From: Cepaea nemoralis
Taxonomy: Eukaryota; Mollusca; Gastropoda; Stylommatophora; Helicidae
Length of the DNA stretch: 64,000 bases
Direction of reading: 5' to 3'
NCBI GenBank assembly: GCA_014155875.1
Contig: JACEFZ010022374.1
Location: forward strand, 62,001-126,000
The translations under genes were made by a program, and so were the position numbers. The notes under the pieces are model-generated. The model was not told where the DNA came from, ran no database searches, and saw only the letters and a list, made by a program, of their open reading frames with translations. Below, piece after piece: positions 53,700 through 64,000 of the stretch (the first letter of the stretch is position 1; each line of letters opens with the position of its first letter).

Positions 53700-53825
53700 T
53701 CGGTGTAGTATCATTGGAATCAACGACTGGCAAGATGAGGTCAACCAGAGAGACGAATGGAGACGGATTGTATCTGCAGCAAAGAACCTCAATGGCTCGG
53801 AACGCTGAAGAAGAAGACGAAGAAG
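53700..53825 (+). pseudogene. LINE reverse transcriptase C-terminal tip
   Basis: Encodes GINDWQDEVNQRDEWRRIV, then SAAKNLNGSER, followed by a GAAGAAGAAG tail. Same family as 41595-41935. Confidence 0.75.
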
Positions 53826-53851
53826 ATTCTACACTATCCTACATCCCAGAG

Positions 53852-54025
53852 ATGATATTGTGGTAGTTGGTCTGGAGAGGTCTCTATACTAACTTAAATC
53901 TCAGAGATGATATTGTGGTAGTTGGTGGGGAGAGGTGTCTACACTAACTTAAATCTCAGAAATGGTATTGTGGTAGTTGGTCTGGAGAGGTCTCTACACT
54001 AACTTAAATCCCAGAGATGCAAGCC
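53852..54025. repeat. 55-bp tandem repeat, 3 copies
   Basis: GATATTGTGGTAGTTGGTCT then GGAGAGGTCTCTATACTAAC repeats three times. Confidence 0.9.
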
Positions 54026-54261
54026 ATTTGCTGAGCTCAGACGAGCTGAAAGCCAGTTAAATCTCGTCTTCTAGAAGTTTCGCAACCAACCAACCACCCT
54101 TCCATATCCCCAGAATGTTTGAGGGAAAAAGCAAATTATCCATACTCGTGGTTATGAGCAGATGTTCAGTTGAGATTATCAGCAACCGTGTGGAGGTTAA
54201 TAAAGTTGGCTCAGTGATTATGAATTAAAGCGAGTTTACTGAACAACACTAATAACATGTG

Positions 54262-54265
54262 TGTA

Positions 54266-54315
<50 letters not shown>

Positions 54316-54359
54316 GGTGAGCGTGCGTGCGTACCTGCCTGTCTGCCTGTCTGCCTGCC

Positions 54360-54390
<31 letters not shown>
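54262..54390. repeat. (GT)n-(GGGT)n-(CTGC)n-(GT)n compound microsatellite
   Basis: Two GT runs separated by GTGG and CTGCCTGT repeats. Confidence 0.97.
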
Positions 54391-54429
54391 CAAGGCACGC
54401 GTGTATAAAAGAAAACGAATGAGTAAGTA

Positions 54430-55010
54430 AGCTTGCTGGCATGGCTGCTGTGGGGATTGAACGAACAATGGATCAAGCTGACATCTTTAGCGCCATTAGA
54501 GAGGACAGACGAGTAAAGGACGCAAGGAAAGGATTAAATTCTGCTGTTTTGACCAGACTACAAAAATATTAAGTCAGACGGGGTCAAAATAGACTAGAGC
54601 TCGATGCAGGAAGTCAAAGATAAATAATAGTCATCAAAATTATTTTCCACTGTTGCCGTCAAGCGCCGTGGGGAGAAATAGTTGGTGCTCCAGCTCCCGA
54701 TGGCTGGCACTGGATAGTGTCATTTCATGCGATTGTACAATGTATTTGATGTTGTCAATGAATTTTTTTCTAGGGCGTCCTGTTGTTCTCGAAGCAGACC
54801 TCCTTTGGTGGAAAGCCAGTGTTGGTAGTTGATGGTGTTACATTCTAAAGAGATGACCAAACCATTTTATCTTATGTCAAAAGAATAGTCAACCAGCAAG
54901 ACTGGTACCATCAGTCGTTATACTCTTAGGCAGTTACTGAGGACAGGGTCTCAGCACTTATGGACTAATAGTTTGATGTGCACCTAGGATGCTCTTTTGA
55001 TTAACTAATT
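54430..55010 (+). pseudogene. I-like LINE 3' fragment with internal foreign segment
   Basis: Starts KLAGMAAVGIERTMDQADIF then SAIREDRR (post-RNase H linker as at 1-278). It resumes near 54895 as KTGTISRYTLRQLLRTGSQH then LWTN (C-terminal block). The tail is an imperfect AACTAATTAACTAAC. The 54600-54880 stretch between them is not recognised. Confidence 0.65.
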
Positions 55011-55139
55011 AACTAACACGCATTAACCTGTGTCGAACTGGGTGTCTTTGTCAACAGTTTTCCTCTCGATGGGGATTGAAAACATCACCGCCGGGCTGGC
55101 AAGCGAGCATACCAGCTACAGAGTTACCAAGGCTCCAAA

Positions 55140-55390
55140 ATTAAGAACATGGAACTTAGGAAAGACGTCAAATATAAACTAGTAGCTATTTAATTGGAGA
55201 ACATCGTGACAACTGGAAATATCGAGGGGAAGAGAGGCAGAGGCAGACCACGAGAAATGGTGCTGGATGGATTGCGACAGTGGCATGGAGGAATATCAAC
55301 GACAGAGTTGATCCAGAAAACCAAGGGCAGAGATCTGTGGAGAGCCATGAACGCCTACGCCAATCGGCACGGCACTTGATGATGATGAGT
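55140..55390 (+). pseudogene. RTE-like LINE 3' end (intact C-terminal block)
   Basis: Encodes ENIVTTGNIEGKRGRGRPRE, MVLDGLRQWHGGISTTELIQ, KTKGRDLWRAMNAYANRHGT then stop, then GATGATGATG. Together with 33.7 kb and 26.3 kb it defines the terminus of the family. Confidence 0.88.
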
Positions 55391-55929
55391 TATTTAATCG
55401 ATATATTGCTACTATGTCATGGTGTGTCTGGTAAGTCAATACAATACTCACTTAACAATGGCTTTGCTTCAGTTTGTGAGAATGCCTCTGCCATGACTGA
55501 CAACGTAGCAGCTGTCAAAACGACGTGGAGAACAATAGCCATGGAAGATACGGTAACGCGAAGATCTGTTTTCTGGATTTCGGGATTTCAAAGTAATGTA
55601 ATCAAATACATTACGAAATGTTGATTGCATTAAGCAATATGAATTGTGTTAATCGATGTTAATTGCGTGAATCAATGTTAACTACATCAATCAATGTTAA
55701 ATGCAATAATCAAGAATATTGAAGATGTAATATCATAAAACTATACATGGTTAGAGATCAGCGATAGCGCAGCCTGCCTGCCTTCTACTTGTCTGTCTAT
55801 CTATCTATCTATTTTTTTGTCTGTCCATCCTTCTTTCTGTCTCTCTGTCCGTCTGACTGGTTATTTATCCAACATGCAGCTAGCCGCAAGAGCACTAGGA
55901 AAATCGGAGACGGACAATGAACTGACATT
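55391..55929. other. Unassigned, with short repeats
   Basis: GTTAATTGCGTGAATCAAT words recur near 55640-55710; (CTAT)n at 55796-55812. No gene. Confidence 0.5.
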
Positions 55930-57760
55930 TACATTAGCAACAACATGAACACACCGACATGAACACACCGACATGAACACACCAACATGAACATACCAAC
56001 ATGAACACACCAACACGAACATAAGAACATGAACACAATAAAAGGAAACATCTCATAACTTTCATCAGCACACCAACATGAACATAACAACATCAAACAA
56101 CACACAACTTTCATGAAGACAACAACATGAACACAGTCAAATGAAACATAACATAACTTCCTTGAAAACAATAACATGAACACAACAGAATGAAGACATC
56201 AACATGAACACATCAACATGCATAAATAAACTCCAAAGCATGAACACAACAACATTAACACAATAATATGAACACGGTAACATGTACACAATAATATGAT
56301 TATAACAACTTAAATACAACAGCAGGAACACATCAACAATGTACACAACAACAACAATGTGAACACAGCGTGTCATTGTGTTCATGAAAGTTGTGTAGTT
56401 TCATAGTATTGTCTTCATGTTATTATGTTCATGTAATTCTGTTCATGTTATTATGTTCATGTAATTGTGTTCATGTTATTATGTTCATGTAATTGTGTTC
56501 ATGTTATTATGTTCATGTAATTGTGTTCATGTTATTATGTTCATGTAATTGTGTTCATGTTATTATGTTCATGTAATTGTGTTCATGTTATTATGTTCAT
56601 GTAATTGTGTTCATGTTATTATGTTCATGTAATTGTGTTCATGTTATTATGTTCATGTAATTCTGTTCATGTTATTATGTTCATGTAATTGTGTTCATGT
56701 TATTATGTTCATGTAATTGTGTTCATGTTATTATGTTCATGTAATTGTGTTCATGTTATTATGTTCATGTAATTGTGTTCATGTTATTATGTTCATGTAA
56801 TTGTGTTCATGTTATTATGTTCATGTAATTGTGTTCATGTTATTATGTTCATGTAATTGTGTTCATGTTATTATGTTCATGTAATTGTGTTCATGTTATT
56901 ATGTTCATGTAATTGTGTTCATGTTATTCGGTTCATGTTGTTGTGTTCACGTTATTGTGTTCATGTTTCTGTGTTCATGTTGTTCTGTTTATTTTGTTGT
57001 GTGAATATGAACACAACATGACATAACTTCCATGTACACAATGCAGTGAACTCAACAACAATAAACATCACATACCTTCCATGAACATAATACAATGAAC
57101 ACACCAACAATAAACATCACAAATCTTCCATGAACACAATGCAGTGAACTCAACAACAATAAACATCACATACCTTCCATGAACACAATACAATGAACAC
57201 AACAACAATAAACATCACATATCTTCCATGAACACAATGCAGTGAACTCAACAACAATAAACATCACATACCTTCCATGAACACAATACAATGAACATAC
57301 CAACAATAAACATCACATATCTTCTATGAACACAATGCAGTGAACTCAACAACAATAAACATCACATATCTTCCATGAACATAATACAGTGAACATACCA
57401 ACAATAAACATCACATATCTTCCATGAATATTATACAATGAACATACCGACAATAAACATCACATATCTTCCATGAACATAATACAGTGAACATACCAAC
57501 AATAAACATCACATATCTTCCATGAACATAATACAATGAACATACCAACAATAAACATCACATATTTTCCATGAACATAATACAATGAACATACCAACAA
57601 TAAACATCACATATCTTCCATAAACACAATACAGTGAACACAACAACATTAAACATCACATATCTTTTATGAACACAATGAAATTAACACAACAACAATA
57701 AACTTCCCATAAATTACATTAACATGACAACAACAAACATATCATAACTTCAGTGAACAC
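55930..57760. repeat. Strand-switching minisatellite complex (28-bp and 49-bp units)
   Basis: Three parts. 55930-56385: GAACACAACAACAT-type words. 56386-56995: (ATGTTCATGTAATTGTGTTC then ATGTTATT) 28-bp unit, about 18 nearly perfect copies. 57003-57700: 49-bp unit CTTCCATGAACACAATGCAG, TGAACTCAACAACAATAAAC, ATCACATA, about 14 copies. The GAACA word lies on the + strand in parts 1 and 3 and on the minus strand in part 2. Confidence 0.93.
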
Positions 57761-58384
57761 ATTTGAAAATAGTCCATACCTGTGATGAGCACAACAAGAA
57801 ATACCACGTTACTTTGATAATCTCAACCAGAAATGTCATTAAATTTTAATTAGCACAGTCAGACTCACTACATAAATATGACAAATACAACACAAGGTTT
57901 ATTTACCAAAGTTGTGTCTTTCGTCGGCAAAACATAAATTAGTAAAATGAAAACCGTGAATGACAACTGTAAGAATCTTCATGTTTACCATTTGTATTGC
58001 TTGTGCTGTCACCTGTATCATTTGCCTGCCTATCAAATTATTAACTGAATACCTTGTCGGCGATTACATTCACGATGACATGCATATGAGACAATGGATT
58101 TATACTTCATCTCTGCATTAAGTCCGTTTTATTAGTTTCCAAATTGTTTTTAAATCGTGTCCCAGTGGGGAAAAGAAGATTGACATCTTCAAGGTGTCGT
58201 GATGAGTCAGCGTGTTTGTGTCGCTGCTAATGCATTCCTCACCAAGGCTATCACTTTGATCAGAAACTCCCTAAACAATGGTTTTTAATGTTAGCTGTGT
58301 GGCCTTATAATGCGCATTGTCATTTCTAGGGTTCGTAACTGGGACTTGTATATTTATGTTTGGAAGCAAAGGACACATTTACAT
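57761..58384. other. No recognisable gene
   Basis: Unassigned sequence. Confidence 0.45.
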
Positions 58385-58620
58385 GCCGTAAAGTGCATCG
58401 AGGGCACAGTGCTAGAGTCAGATTCTTATAGACCAATATGCACTCGGTGGGTGATACGGTCATTATAATGCTGGTAGCCTTTATTTCCCAAGACATTCTT
58501 GGTACCCTATTTAGGCTGGGAACTCGGGTTTTAAAATAATACTCCCGATTACAGATCCGAACCAATGACTACCGGGCCTTCAGGTGACTGTCTGACCAGG
58601 ACGCTACGGAGATTCCCATT
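58385..58620 (-). mobile_element. tRNA-derived SINE, family 2
   Basis: The reverse strand reads CTCCGTAGCGTCCTGGTCAG (A-box region), TTGGTTCGGATCTGTAATCG (B box region), then GGGAAATAAAGGCTACCAGC and GACCGTATCACCC. Confidence 0.75.
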
Positions 58621-58639
58621 ATTTGGGATTGGCTTGCAT

Positions 58640-58890
58640 GATAGGGCCGGTCTCCGGGGGCAAACGTTTTATGGACGCGGTTCGTGATTCCGCATACTCG
58701 CTTTCGAAGCACAGCTGCGTGCGATTTGGCAGCAGACCGCGTTACGCTGGTTTTTTACGAAATGGTATGGATGCCTGTGGTTCAGAAAGTAATGACAAAC
58801 TACTGAAAGTAAACTTGTCAAAAACAGAAAAAAACAATGCTGGTTTTGACTGCACACGTCCTGTAAAGGATATGCAATTAACTATAACTA
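58640..58890 (+). mobile_element. tRNA-derived SINE, family 5
   Basis: Shares GCAGACCGCGTTACGCTGG with 63.9 kb, and has the tail CAGAAAGTAATGACAAACTA then GTCCTGTAAAGGATATGC. Confidence 0.78.
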
Positions 58891-58911
58891 ACTTTATCAA
58901 GGCAGCACGCG

Positions 58912-59010
58912 GACAGAACGAACGTACTAACGAATTTGGTTTTTGAAGGGTTAAGAAATGAGCACGCAGGCCCGTTCAACATTCTACCCTGCTTATGTCT
59001 ACTACTTTCA
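58912..59010 (-). mobile_element. Retroposon G fragment
   Basis: GAACGAACGTACTAACGAAT, then GAGCACGCAGGCCCGTTCA. Confidence 0.65.
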
Positions 59011-59139
59011 TACGTGTTTTTTTTTTTTTTTTTTCTCATTTTTTTTCATTCGTGTATCGGGTATAGGGTTTATCTTAAACAACATCAATACTTGCAGACA
59101 ACCGGAAATACTGACTGGCAGACGTACACACTGTCAGGT

Positions 59140-59310
59140 CTCGTCCTTCACTTGGGGACGTAAATTACAAGGACCACTGAAGTCGGAGTGGGTTCACATG
59201 TTAGCGAGGGACACTGGTAATATGGAAAGCTAATCCACACGCAAACATCAGTCCAGTGCCTTAGAAGTAGTAGAAGATGTATCCACTGTGCCTGAGTTTA
59301 AAGCGAGCGA
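59140..59310 (+). mobile_element. SINE family 3 fragment
   Basis: CACTTGGGGACGTAAATTAC, CTGAAGTCGGAGTGGGTTCA, then GAAAGCTAATCCACACGCAA and GAGTTTAAAGCGAGCGAAC. Confidence 0.75.
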
Positions 59311-59404
59311 ACGTAAAACCAAAGTCAGATACACCACAAGAGAGATAACTGGTTGAACTAAAGGATTGTTGGTATGATGAATTATTACAGGATGAAATAA
59401 ATAA

Positions 59405-60050
59405 TCATCATCATCCAGTGCCTTGCGGGCTGGAGTGGGCGATCGTAGCTCTCCACAAATTGCGATCTCCGACGGCATGGACTAATTCATGTGTTGCCTC
59501 CCTTCCGTACCATGACAGAAGACTCAAGAATCTTCTCACTCTGTCTTCCTCTATCTCTCTTTCAGCAAATCTTTCCGGTTGTCAGAATATATTCCAGGTT
59601 TTGTATTCTCATGAAGTAACCAAAACATCGATGACTGCCTCTTTCTGATGTTTGTGATAAGTTGTCTTTGCGACTCGGCTTCCCTTAAAATGACATGATT
59701 GCTCATTTTGGCTGTCCAATTACTTTTCTACATTTTCCTATAAAACCACATATCCAAGGCTTACGTGGATTTTTTCGGCTGTTTACTAATTGTCCAGGAT
59801 TCGCAGCCATATGTTATAACTAGTTCTATGTAACATGCAAGAACAATGACTTATTGCACAAAACGTTCCTCATTTGATATAATGCAGTTTTAGCTTGTCC
59901 TATTCTGTTCTTTATCTCAGTGATGCATCTTCAATCTGATGTTACCCATGTGCCTAGATATCTAAATTTCTGCACTTACCCCAAAATAGCCTTGTTTACT
60001 GTAATTGCACATTTGAGCACAATCTATTTCTTTGATATCATCATGACTTA
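59405..60050 (-). pseudogene. RTE-like LINE, reverse transcriptase thumb to C-terminus
   Basis: The minus strand reads VQKFRYLGTWVTSD, CITEIKNRIGQAKTALYQMR, then FGYFMRIQNLEYILTTGKIC, RKRDRGRQSEKILESS and an ending like SQFVESYDRPLQPARHW (frame-shifted), followed by ATGATGATG. FRYLG and TGKI...RGRQ place it as the same lineage as the other RTE-like ends. Many stops. Confidence 0.8.
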
Positions 60051-60088
60051 TCTCTTTCTATTATTCAAATAAATAAGCATGTGTGTGA

Positions 60089-60093
<5 letters not shown>

Positions 60094-60134
<41 letters not shown>

Positions 60135-60444
60135 GGCCGGCCGGCCGGCTGAACGACCGACCGACCGACCGACCGACCGACCGACCGACCGACCGACCGA
60201 CCGACCGACCGACCGACCGACCGACCGACCGACCGACCGACCGACCGACCGACCGACCGACCGACCGACCGACCGACCGACCGACCGACCGACCGACCGA
60301 CCGACCGACCGACCGACCGACCGACCGACCGACCGACCGACCGACCGACCGACCGACCGACCGACCGACCGACCGACCGACCGACCGACCGACCGACCGA
60401 CCGACCGACCGACCGACCGACCGACCGACCGACCGACCGACCGA
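60094..60444. repeat. (ACAG)n, (CCGG)n and about 300-bp (CGAC)n microsatellite
   Basis: ACAG run 60094-60131, GGCC units to 60148, then perfect (CGAC)n to 60444. The PTDR and SVGR repeat ORFs are artefacts. Confidence 0.99.
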
Positions 60445-60639
60445 CGGAGAAACAAAAAGTTAGAAAGTAACTTAGATAAGTAGGCGTAAACAGGTAGAAT
60501 ACGTTCAGACCAAACGACAGGCAGACAGAAGTTTAGATATACATTTATTTACTTAAGTAGTTATTGCCACTGTCGTTGGTTTGTTTTAGTTGTTGTTCTA
60601 GTTGTCCTGTGGTTCATTTTAGTGTTTTGCTGCTGTTGT
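60445..60639. other. Short unassigned spacer
   Basis: Nothing recognised. Confidence 0.4.
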
Positions 60640-60645
60640 TACTTG

Positions 60646-60720
<75 letters not shown>
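60640..60720. repeat. (TTG)n microsatellite
   Basis: About 24 uninterrupted TTG units. Confidence 0.98.
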
Positions 60721-61084
60721 AACTGTTTAACGCGATTCATAGGATTGTTCACACTTGTACTACTTTAAAAACTGAGGACTAGTTATTATGTGGTCCTGTC
60801 TTGGCAGCCAAGCTACACACTGACCAACTCCCAAAGCGGGAAGTGTATAATGTGCATGCTGATGTCTATGGCTCTCGTGCAGTCGCACTGTGCACATTCA
60901 TAGTCCCCAGCAAGCATTATCACAACTGAGACTAATCCCGATCCTCCGATAGCCGGCCATACTGTCGTCTGCCCAGCTTGCCCCATTTGAAGGTTAAGAA
61001 AAGTCTTTCTAGCGAGGTCTCGCAGGTGAAGAGATGAAGTTACCTGCCTTGGTTTACAATGGCTGTGGATTTGATTTCGTCATT
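60721..61084. other. Unassigned
   Basis: The minus-strand CAQC...H...H peptide at about 60838-60905 vaguely recalls a LINE zinc finger, but not convincingly. Confidence 0.3.
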
Positions 61085-61245
61085 CAGTTCTCAGGTGAAG
61101 TTTTCTTGAAGACTACTGAAGATCTTCGCTGGAGATGCGGAATTCCTACTTTGTGAACCGCTTTCGGTAGGCCAAGCTGCAGAAAGATAACGAGCTATAT
61201 TTGATAAAACCAGCTACAATGAAGTCGATCCGCGTCTTTAAACCA
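61085..61245 (+). mobile_element. SINE family 4 fragment
   Basis: GAATTCCTACTTTGTGAACC, GCTTTCGGTAGGCCAAGCTG, then AAAACCAGCTACAATGAAGT. Confidence 0.7.
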
Positions 61246-61655
61246 TTTTAAACCTATTTTTCTCTCAGTATGAATCGTGACACATTCTGACACTTGAATG
61301 TAAAAGAATAAGTCTAGTGACCGCCTGAACCACCACACATCCGGTTAATTTCATTCACTGATAGTTTCTCAAAGACGTATTCAGCCAAACAAGGATACAA
61401 ATAAGTAAATTTAATATTTTTATGTAGTATTTTTCGTGAAGTTGTGTGTCTGTTTATGTTTGTTTGTTCTATGCTGACGAAGGCTTAAGCCGCAATCTAC
61501 ATTTTGTTACTTGTAATCGTGTTGTAGTAAAGCTCAGAATCTACTTCTCTTTTTTGGGTGATTCATTCATTGCCTGAATATAAAAGTAAACGCTGTTTTC
61601 TCCACAGCCATTCATGTTAACATTTAGCATGAGACGATGAGTTGACGCAAGGATA
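61246..61655. other. No recognisable feature
   Basis: Unassigned. Confidence 0.4.
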
Positions 61656-62312
61656 TAAAATTGATTTAATCGCAAGCTGGGTTGGCGTGGAATGGGACAT
61701 TGATATAATAGTAAGCAGGGTTAATGTGGAATGGAACATTGATATAATAGTAAGCTGGGTTAATGTGGAATGGAACATTGATTTTAATCGCAAGCTGGGT
61801 TGGTGCACAGTAAGGCAATGAATTTAATCGCAAGTTGGGTTGGTGCACAGTAGAACACTGAGTTTAAGCCAAGCTGGGTTAGTGCACAGTAGGTCACTGA
61901 CTTTAATCGCAAGTTGTGTTGGTGAACAGTAGGACAATGAGTTAAATCGCAATTTGGGTTGTTGCACAGTAGGACACTGAGTTTCATCGCAGGATGGGTT
62001 GGTGCACATTACGACACTGAGTTTAATCGCAAGTTGTGTTGGTGCACAGTGAGACAATGAGTTTCATCGCAAGTTGGGTTGGTGCACAGTAGGACAATGA
62101 GTTTAATCGCAAGTTGGGTTGGTGCACATTACGACACTGAGTTTAATCGCAAGTTGGTCTGGTGCACAGTAGGACAATGGGTTTAATCGTAAGTTGGGTT
62201 GGTGCACAGTAGGACAATGAGTTTAATCGCAAGCTGGGTTGGTGCACAGTAAGACAACGAGTTTAATCGCAAGCTGGTTTGGTGCACAGGAGGACACTGA
62301 GTTTAATCGCAA
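61656..62312. repeat. 40-bp minisatellite, about 16 copies
   Basis: Unit GAGTTTAATCGCAAGTTGGG then TTGGTGCACAGTAGGACAAT. The first copies (61670-61780) carry a GATATAATAGTAAGC variant. Confidence 0.94.
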
Positions 62313-62324
62313 GCTGAAATTACT

Positions 62325-62425
62325 CTGGAGCCACGCTAGCCAGTGGTTAAGCATGCTTACCTGCTTGTTCGGAGGTCATAGGATCGATTTAAAATCAATG
62401 CTCCTACGTCGACCCAGCCCAGAAT
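62325..62425 (+). mobile_element. tRNA-like SINE head
   Basis: CGCTAGCCAGTGGTTAAGCA (A-box-like) and CATAGGATCGATTTAAAATC (B-box-like). It is truncated by the following fold-back. Confidence 0.5.
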
Positions 62426-62426
62426 A

Positions 62427-62580
62427 CAGGGTGTATTTTTAATGACTGTGCAGTGTTTGAAAATATTGCCGGTCCAAGTTTTGTGTTTACCTGTTATGTT
62501 GCATGAACTTTACAGAGGGTGAATGCAAAACTTGGACAGGCAATATTTCCAAAAACTGCACAGTCATTAAATATACACCC
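62427..62580. mobile_element. Fold-back MITE, copy A
   Basis: CAGGGTGTATTTTTAATGAC...and the complement GTCATTAAATATACACCC, flanked by TA on both sides. The arms also pair internally (GGTCCAAGTTTTG / CAAAACTTGGAC), so nearly the whole 154 bp is palindromic. Confidence 0.85.
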
Positions 62581-62634
62581 TAAATATACCATGACACGTC
62601 TTTGAAAGTAAAAGTAAAGATAATTGTTGTGATA

Positions 62635-62790
62635 CAGGGTGTATTTTAATGACTATGCAGTTTTTGAGAACATTGACATTCCAAGTTTTATATTCGCCAT
62701 CTGTGGAGTTGATGCAACATAAGAGGTAAATGCAAAACTTGAAACGGCAATATCTTCAAAAACGGCACAATCATTACAAATAAACCATAT
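62635..62790. mobile_element. Fold-back MITE, copy B
   Basis: Same termini and arms as copy A (CAGGGTGTATTTTAATGACT, ATTCCAAGTTTTA / CAAAACTTGAAA), more decayed at the right end. Confidence 0.8.
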
Positions 62791-62919
62791 ATTAAGACAC
62801 TAGTGTCGATTGGTCTATTTTTGAAAAAACAAAATAAAAACGGATGGGACAAGCACAATATAGACCAAATACACCCAAGCATGGCTAATTAAACTAATTG
62901 TAATATATTTATAATGATC

Positions 62920-63200
62920 ATGCCCTACAAGAAGCAAATGAAAACCGTAAACTGATTAGAGAAATTAGACGCAGACAGTCACAAATGTTTGCACACGTTA
63001 TACGAAGAAATAAATTAACGACTTGGTGGCGGCTGGCAAGATTGAGGGGACAAGAACAAGGGGAAGGCAAAGAAGTAAATATCTAGATCGTTTGGTCACG
63101 TGAAATGGTCGAGACAGTAACATGGAGCTGATCCACGACTCTGGTGATCGTGTGAGATGGTGAAATATGACCGCCCACGCTTATCGGCATGGAACATGGT
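62920..63200 (+). pseudogene. RTE-like LINE 3' end
   Basis: Encodes ALQEANENRKLIREIRRRQS, QMFAHVIRRNK, then after frameshifts GQEQGEGKE/RGRQRSKYLD-type, MELIHDSGDRVRW, MTAHAYRHGT. The end at about 63200 lacks the ATG microsatellite. Confidence 0.82.
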
Positions 63201-63471
63201 GTTGAATATATTCTCCACAATCGGTTTCACCAGATTTATTTGGTAAAGCTTAGACAATGAATTTGAAGAGATCATCAGGTGTGTATCCACTATTGTAGAT
63301 GTCATTCGACAAGTTTATTATCACTTCTATACCCAATTCACAACAGCTTTAAGTTCTTCGACAGTAATGTTATCTAGCCCCGAGGATTTCATTTTCCTTA
63401 TGTGTTTTAAAGCATCTTTAACTGATTAAGTGTCAAACACCAAAGTAGGTATGGACCAAAGATGGCATACA

Positions 63472-63475
<4 letters not shown>
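63201..63475. other. Unassigned, maybe LINE-derived
   Basis: On the minus strand it includes TVEELKAVVNWV-like and GLDNITV words recalling reverse transcriptase linker sequence (KMKSSGLDNITVEELKAV), so it may be another LINE fragment. Confidence 0.4.
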
Positions 63476-63518
<43 letters not shown>

Positions 63519-63675
63519 TAAGAACCGACATCACAGCATTCGGGGCATTTCCTAAAGCACTCCGTCCCCATCCTCAGCAGCCAGCGAAGAGTTCTAACAC
63601 CAATAGTACCAGTAGCAACCTGATTATATGTCCGTCTCGCCTTTCCTCTGAGCGTTGAGCGTCAGCCAGATTGGC
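63476..63675 (-). pseudogene. I-like LINE 3' end, (AATC)n-tailed
   Basis: The minus strand reads RSTLRGKARRTYNQVATGTI, GVRTLRWLLRMGTECFRKCP, ECCDVGS, then (AATC)n at 63474-63518 at the 3' end. Close relative of 17439-17797. Confidence 0.85.
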
Positions 63676-63821
63676 ATACAATCAAATGGACAAATATTAT
63701 AACGTACGTTCACTGAGCACTAAAAGTGCCTAAGAAACCACGAAACAAAAAAACAAAATTAAAAATAAAAATAACACGATGACCCTAATATGGCGTGTAT
63801 TTAAGGATATATTATCTTTCC
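63676..63821. other. Short unassigned spacer
   Basis: Nothing recognised. Confidence 0.4.
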
Positions 63822-64000
63822 GAGAAGCCCTCCATGGCGAAGGGGTTACGGACGAGGTTCGTAATCTTGTATACCGGCGTTCGAAACACATGTGCGAGCG
63901 ACTTGGATGCAGACCGCGTTGCGCGAGGTTGGTTACGAAAAGCTATGGATGCTTGTCGTTCAGAAAGCAATGGCAAACTACTGAACATAAAACGTGCCAG
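63822..64000 (+). mobile_element. tRNA-derived SINE, family 5 (cut by window end)
   Basis: Head CCTCCATGGCGAAGGGGTTA, body GCAGACCGCGTTGCGCGAGG, tail CAGAAAGCAATGGCAAACTA then CTGAACATAAAACGTGCCAG. Confidence 0.78.

Noticed and set aside
60048..60483. SVGR and PTDR repeat ORFs
   Set aside because: Artefacts of (CGAC)n; identical open frames on both strands.
60838..60905. Minus-strand Cys/His peptide as a third LINE zinc finger
   Set aside because: Spacing and the RIGLxSH core do not match without several edits.

Overview
The window is nuclear DNA from an animal, most probably a lophotrochozoan and plausibly a mollusc (gastropod-like). The grounds are two intronless rhodopsin-family receptor genes of the kind expanded in molluscs, many RTE-like and I-like non-LTR retrotransposon relics, several tRNA-derived SINE families, hAT- and mariner-type DNA transposon relics, and very long microsatellites and minisatellites. 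I see no operons, ribosome binding sites, CRISPR arrays, rRNA genes or functional tRNA genes. The species assignment is inference only.

Only two regions look like intact cellular protein genes: paralogous class A G-protein-coupled receptors on the + strand at 24558-25622 and 37387-38460. Each is a single open reading frame of about 355 codons. They lie about 12 kb apart. The second is followed directly by a 152-bp tandem duplicate of its own TM7/C-terminal coding sequence, now a pseudogene. A third candidate, a 103-codon single-pass membrane ORF at 47979-48290 (-), is weak.

Almost everything else is mobile DNA or tandem repeat. 0.3-2.5 kb is an RTE-like LINE endonuclease on the minus strand, split by a SINE and by a 660-bp insert with a 12-bp target-site duplication. 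5.5-10.9 kb holds RTE-like and I-like LINE 3' parts, a deleted mariner and another LINE C-terminus. 13.0-13.8 kb is a 51-bp satellite. 15.4-19.8 kb is a stack: a + strand RTE-like LINE is interrupted first by a 5'-truncated I-like LINE with a perfect 12-bp duplication, then by a composite of an I-like tail and a minus-strand LINE whose reverse transcriptase ends in a C2H2 zinc finger. 22-23.7 kb is an RNase H LINE relic broken by a hAT-type MITE. 26-28.7 kb has three more LINE ends, including a second zinc-finger copy. 35.5-36.0, 38.8-40.6, 48.9-50.4, 55.9-57.8 and 61.7-62.3 kb are minisatellites. 47.2-47.7 kb is a mariner rearranged into an inverted repeat. 51.7-53.0 kb is a long TAG/TGG microsatellite.

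The retroelements show consistent 3' chemistry. RTE-like ends run into (ATG)n, I-like ends into (ACTCA)n or (TCAA)n, and a third retroposon ends in AATAAA plus (GTTC)n. The five main SINE families share no obvious body, but one carries a tail resembling a GGCAAACTAC motif also present near the start of the RTE-like endonuclease. No new multi-gene system is evident. The most unusual items are the receptor pair with its TM7 duplicate, the palindromic mariner, the nested insertions datable by their duplications, and the strand-switching minisatellite. All coordinates of degraded elements are approximate to within roughly 10-30 bases.
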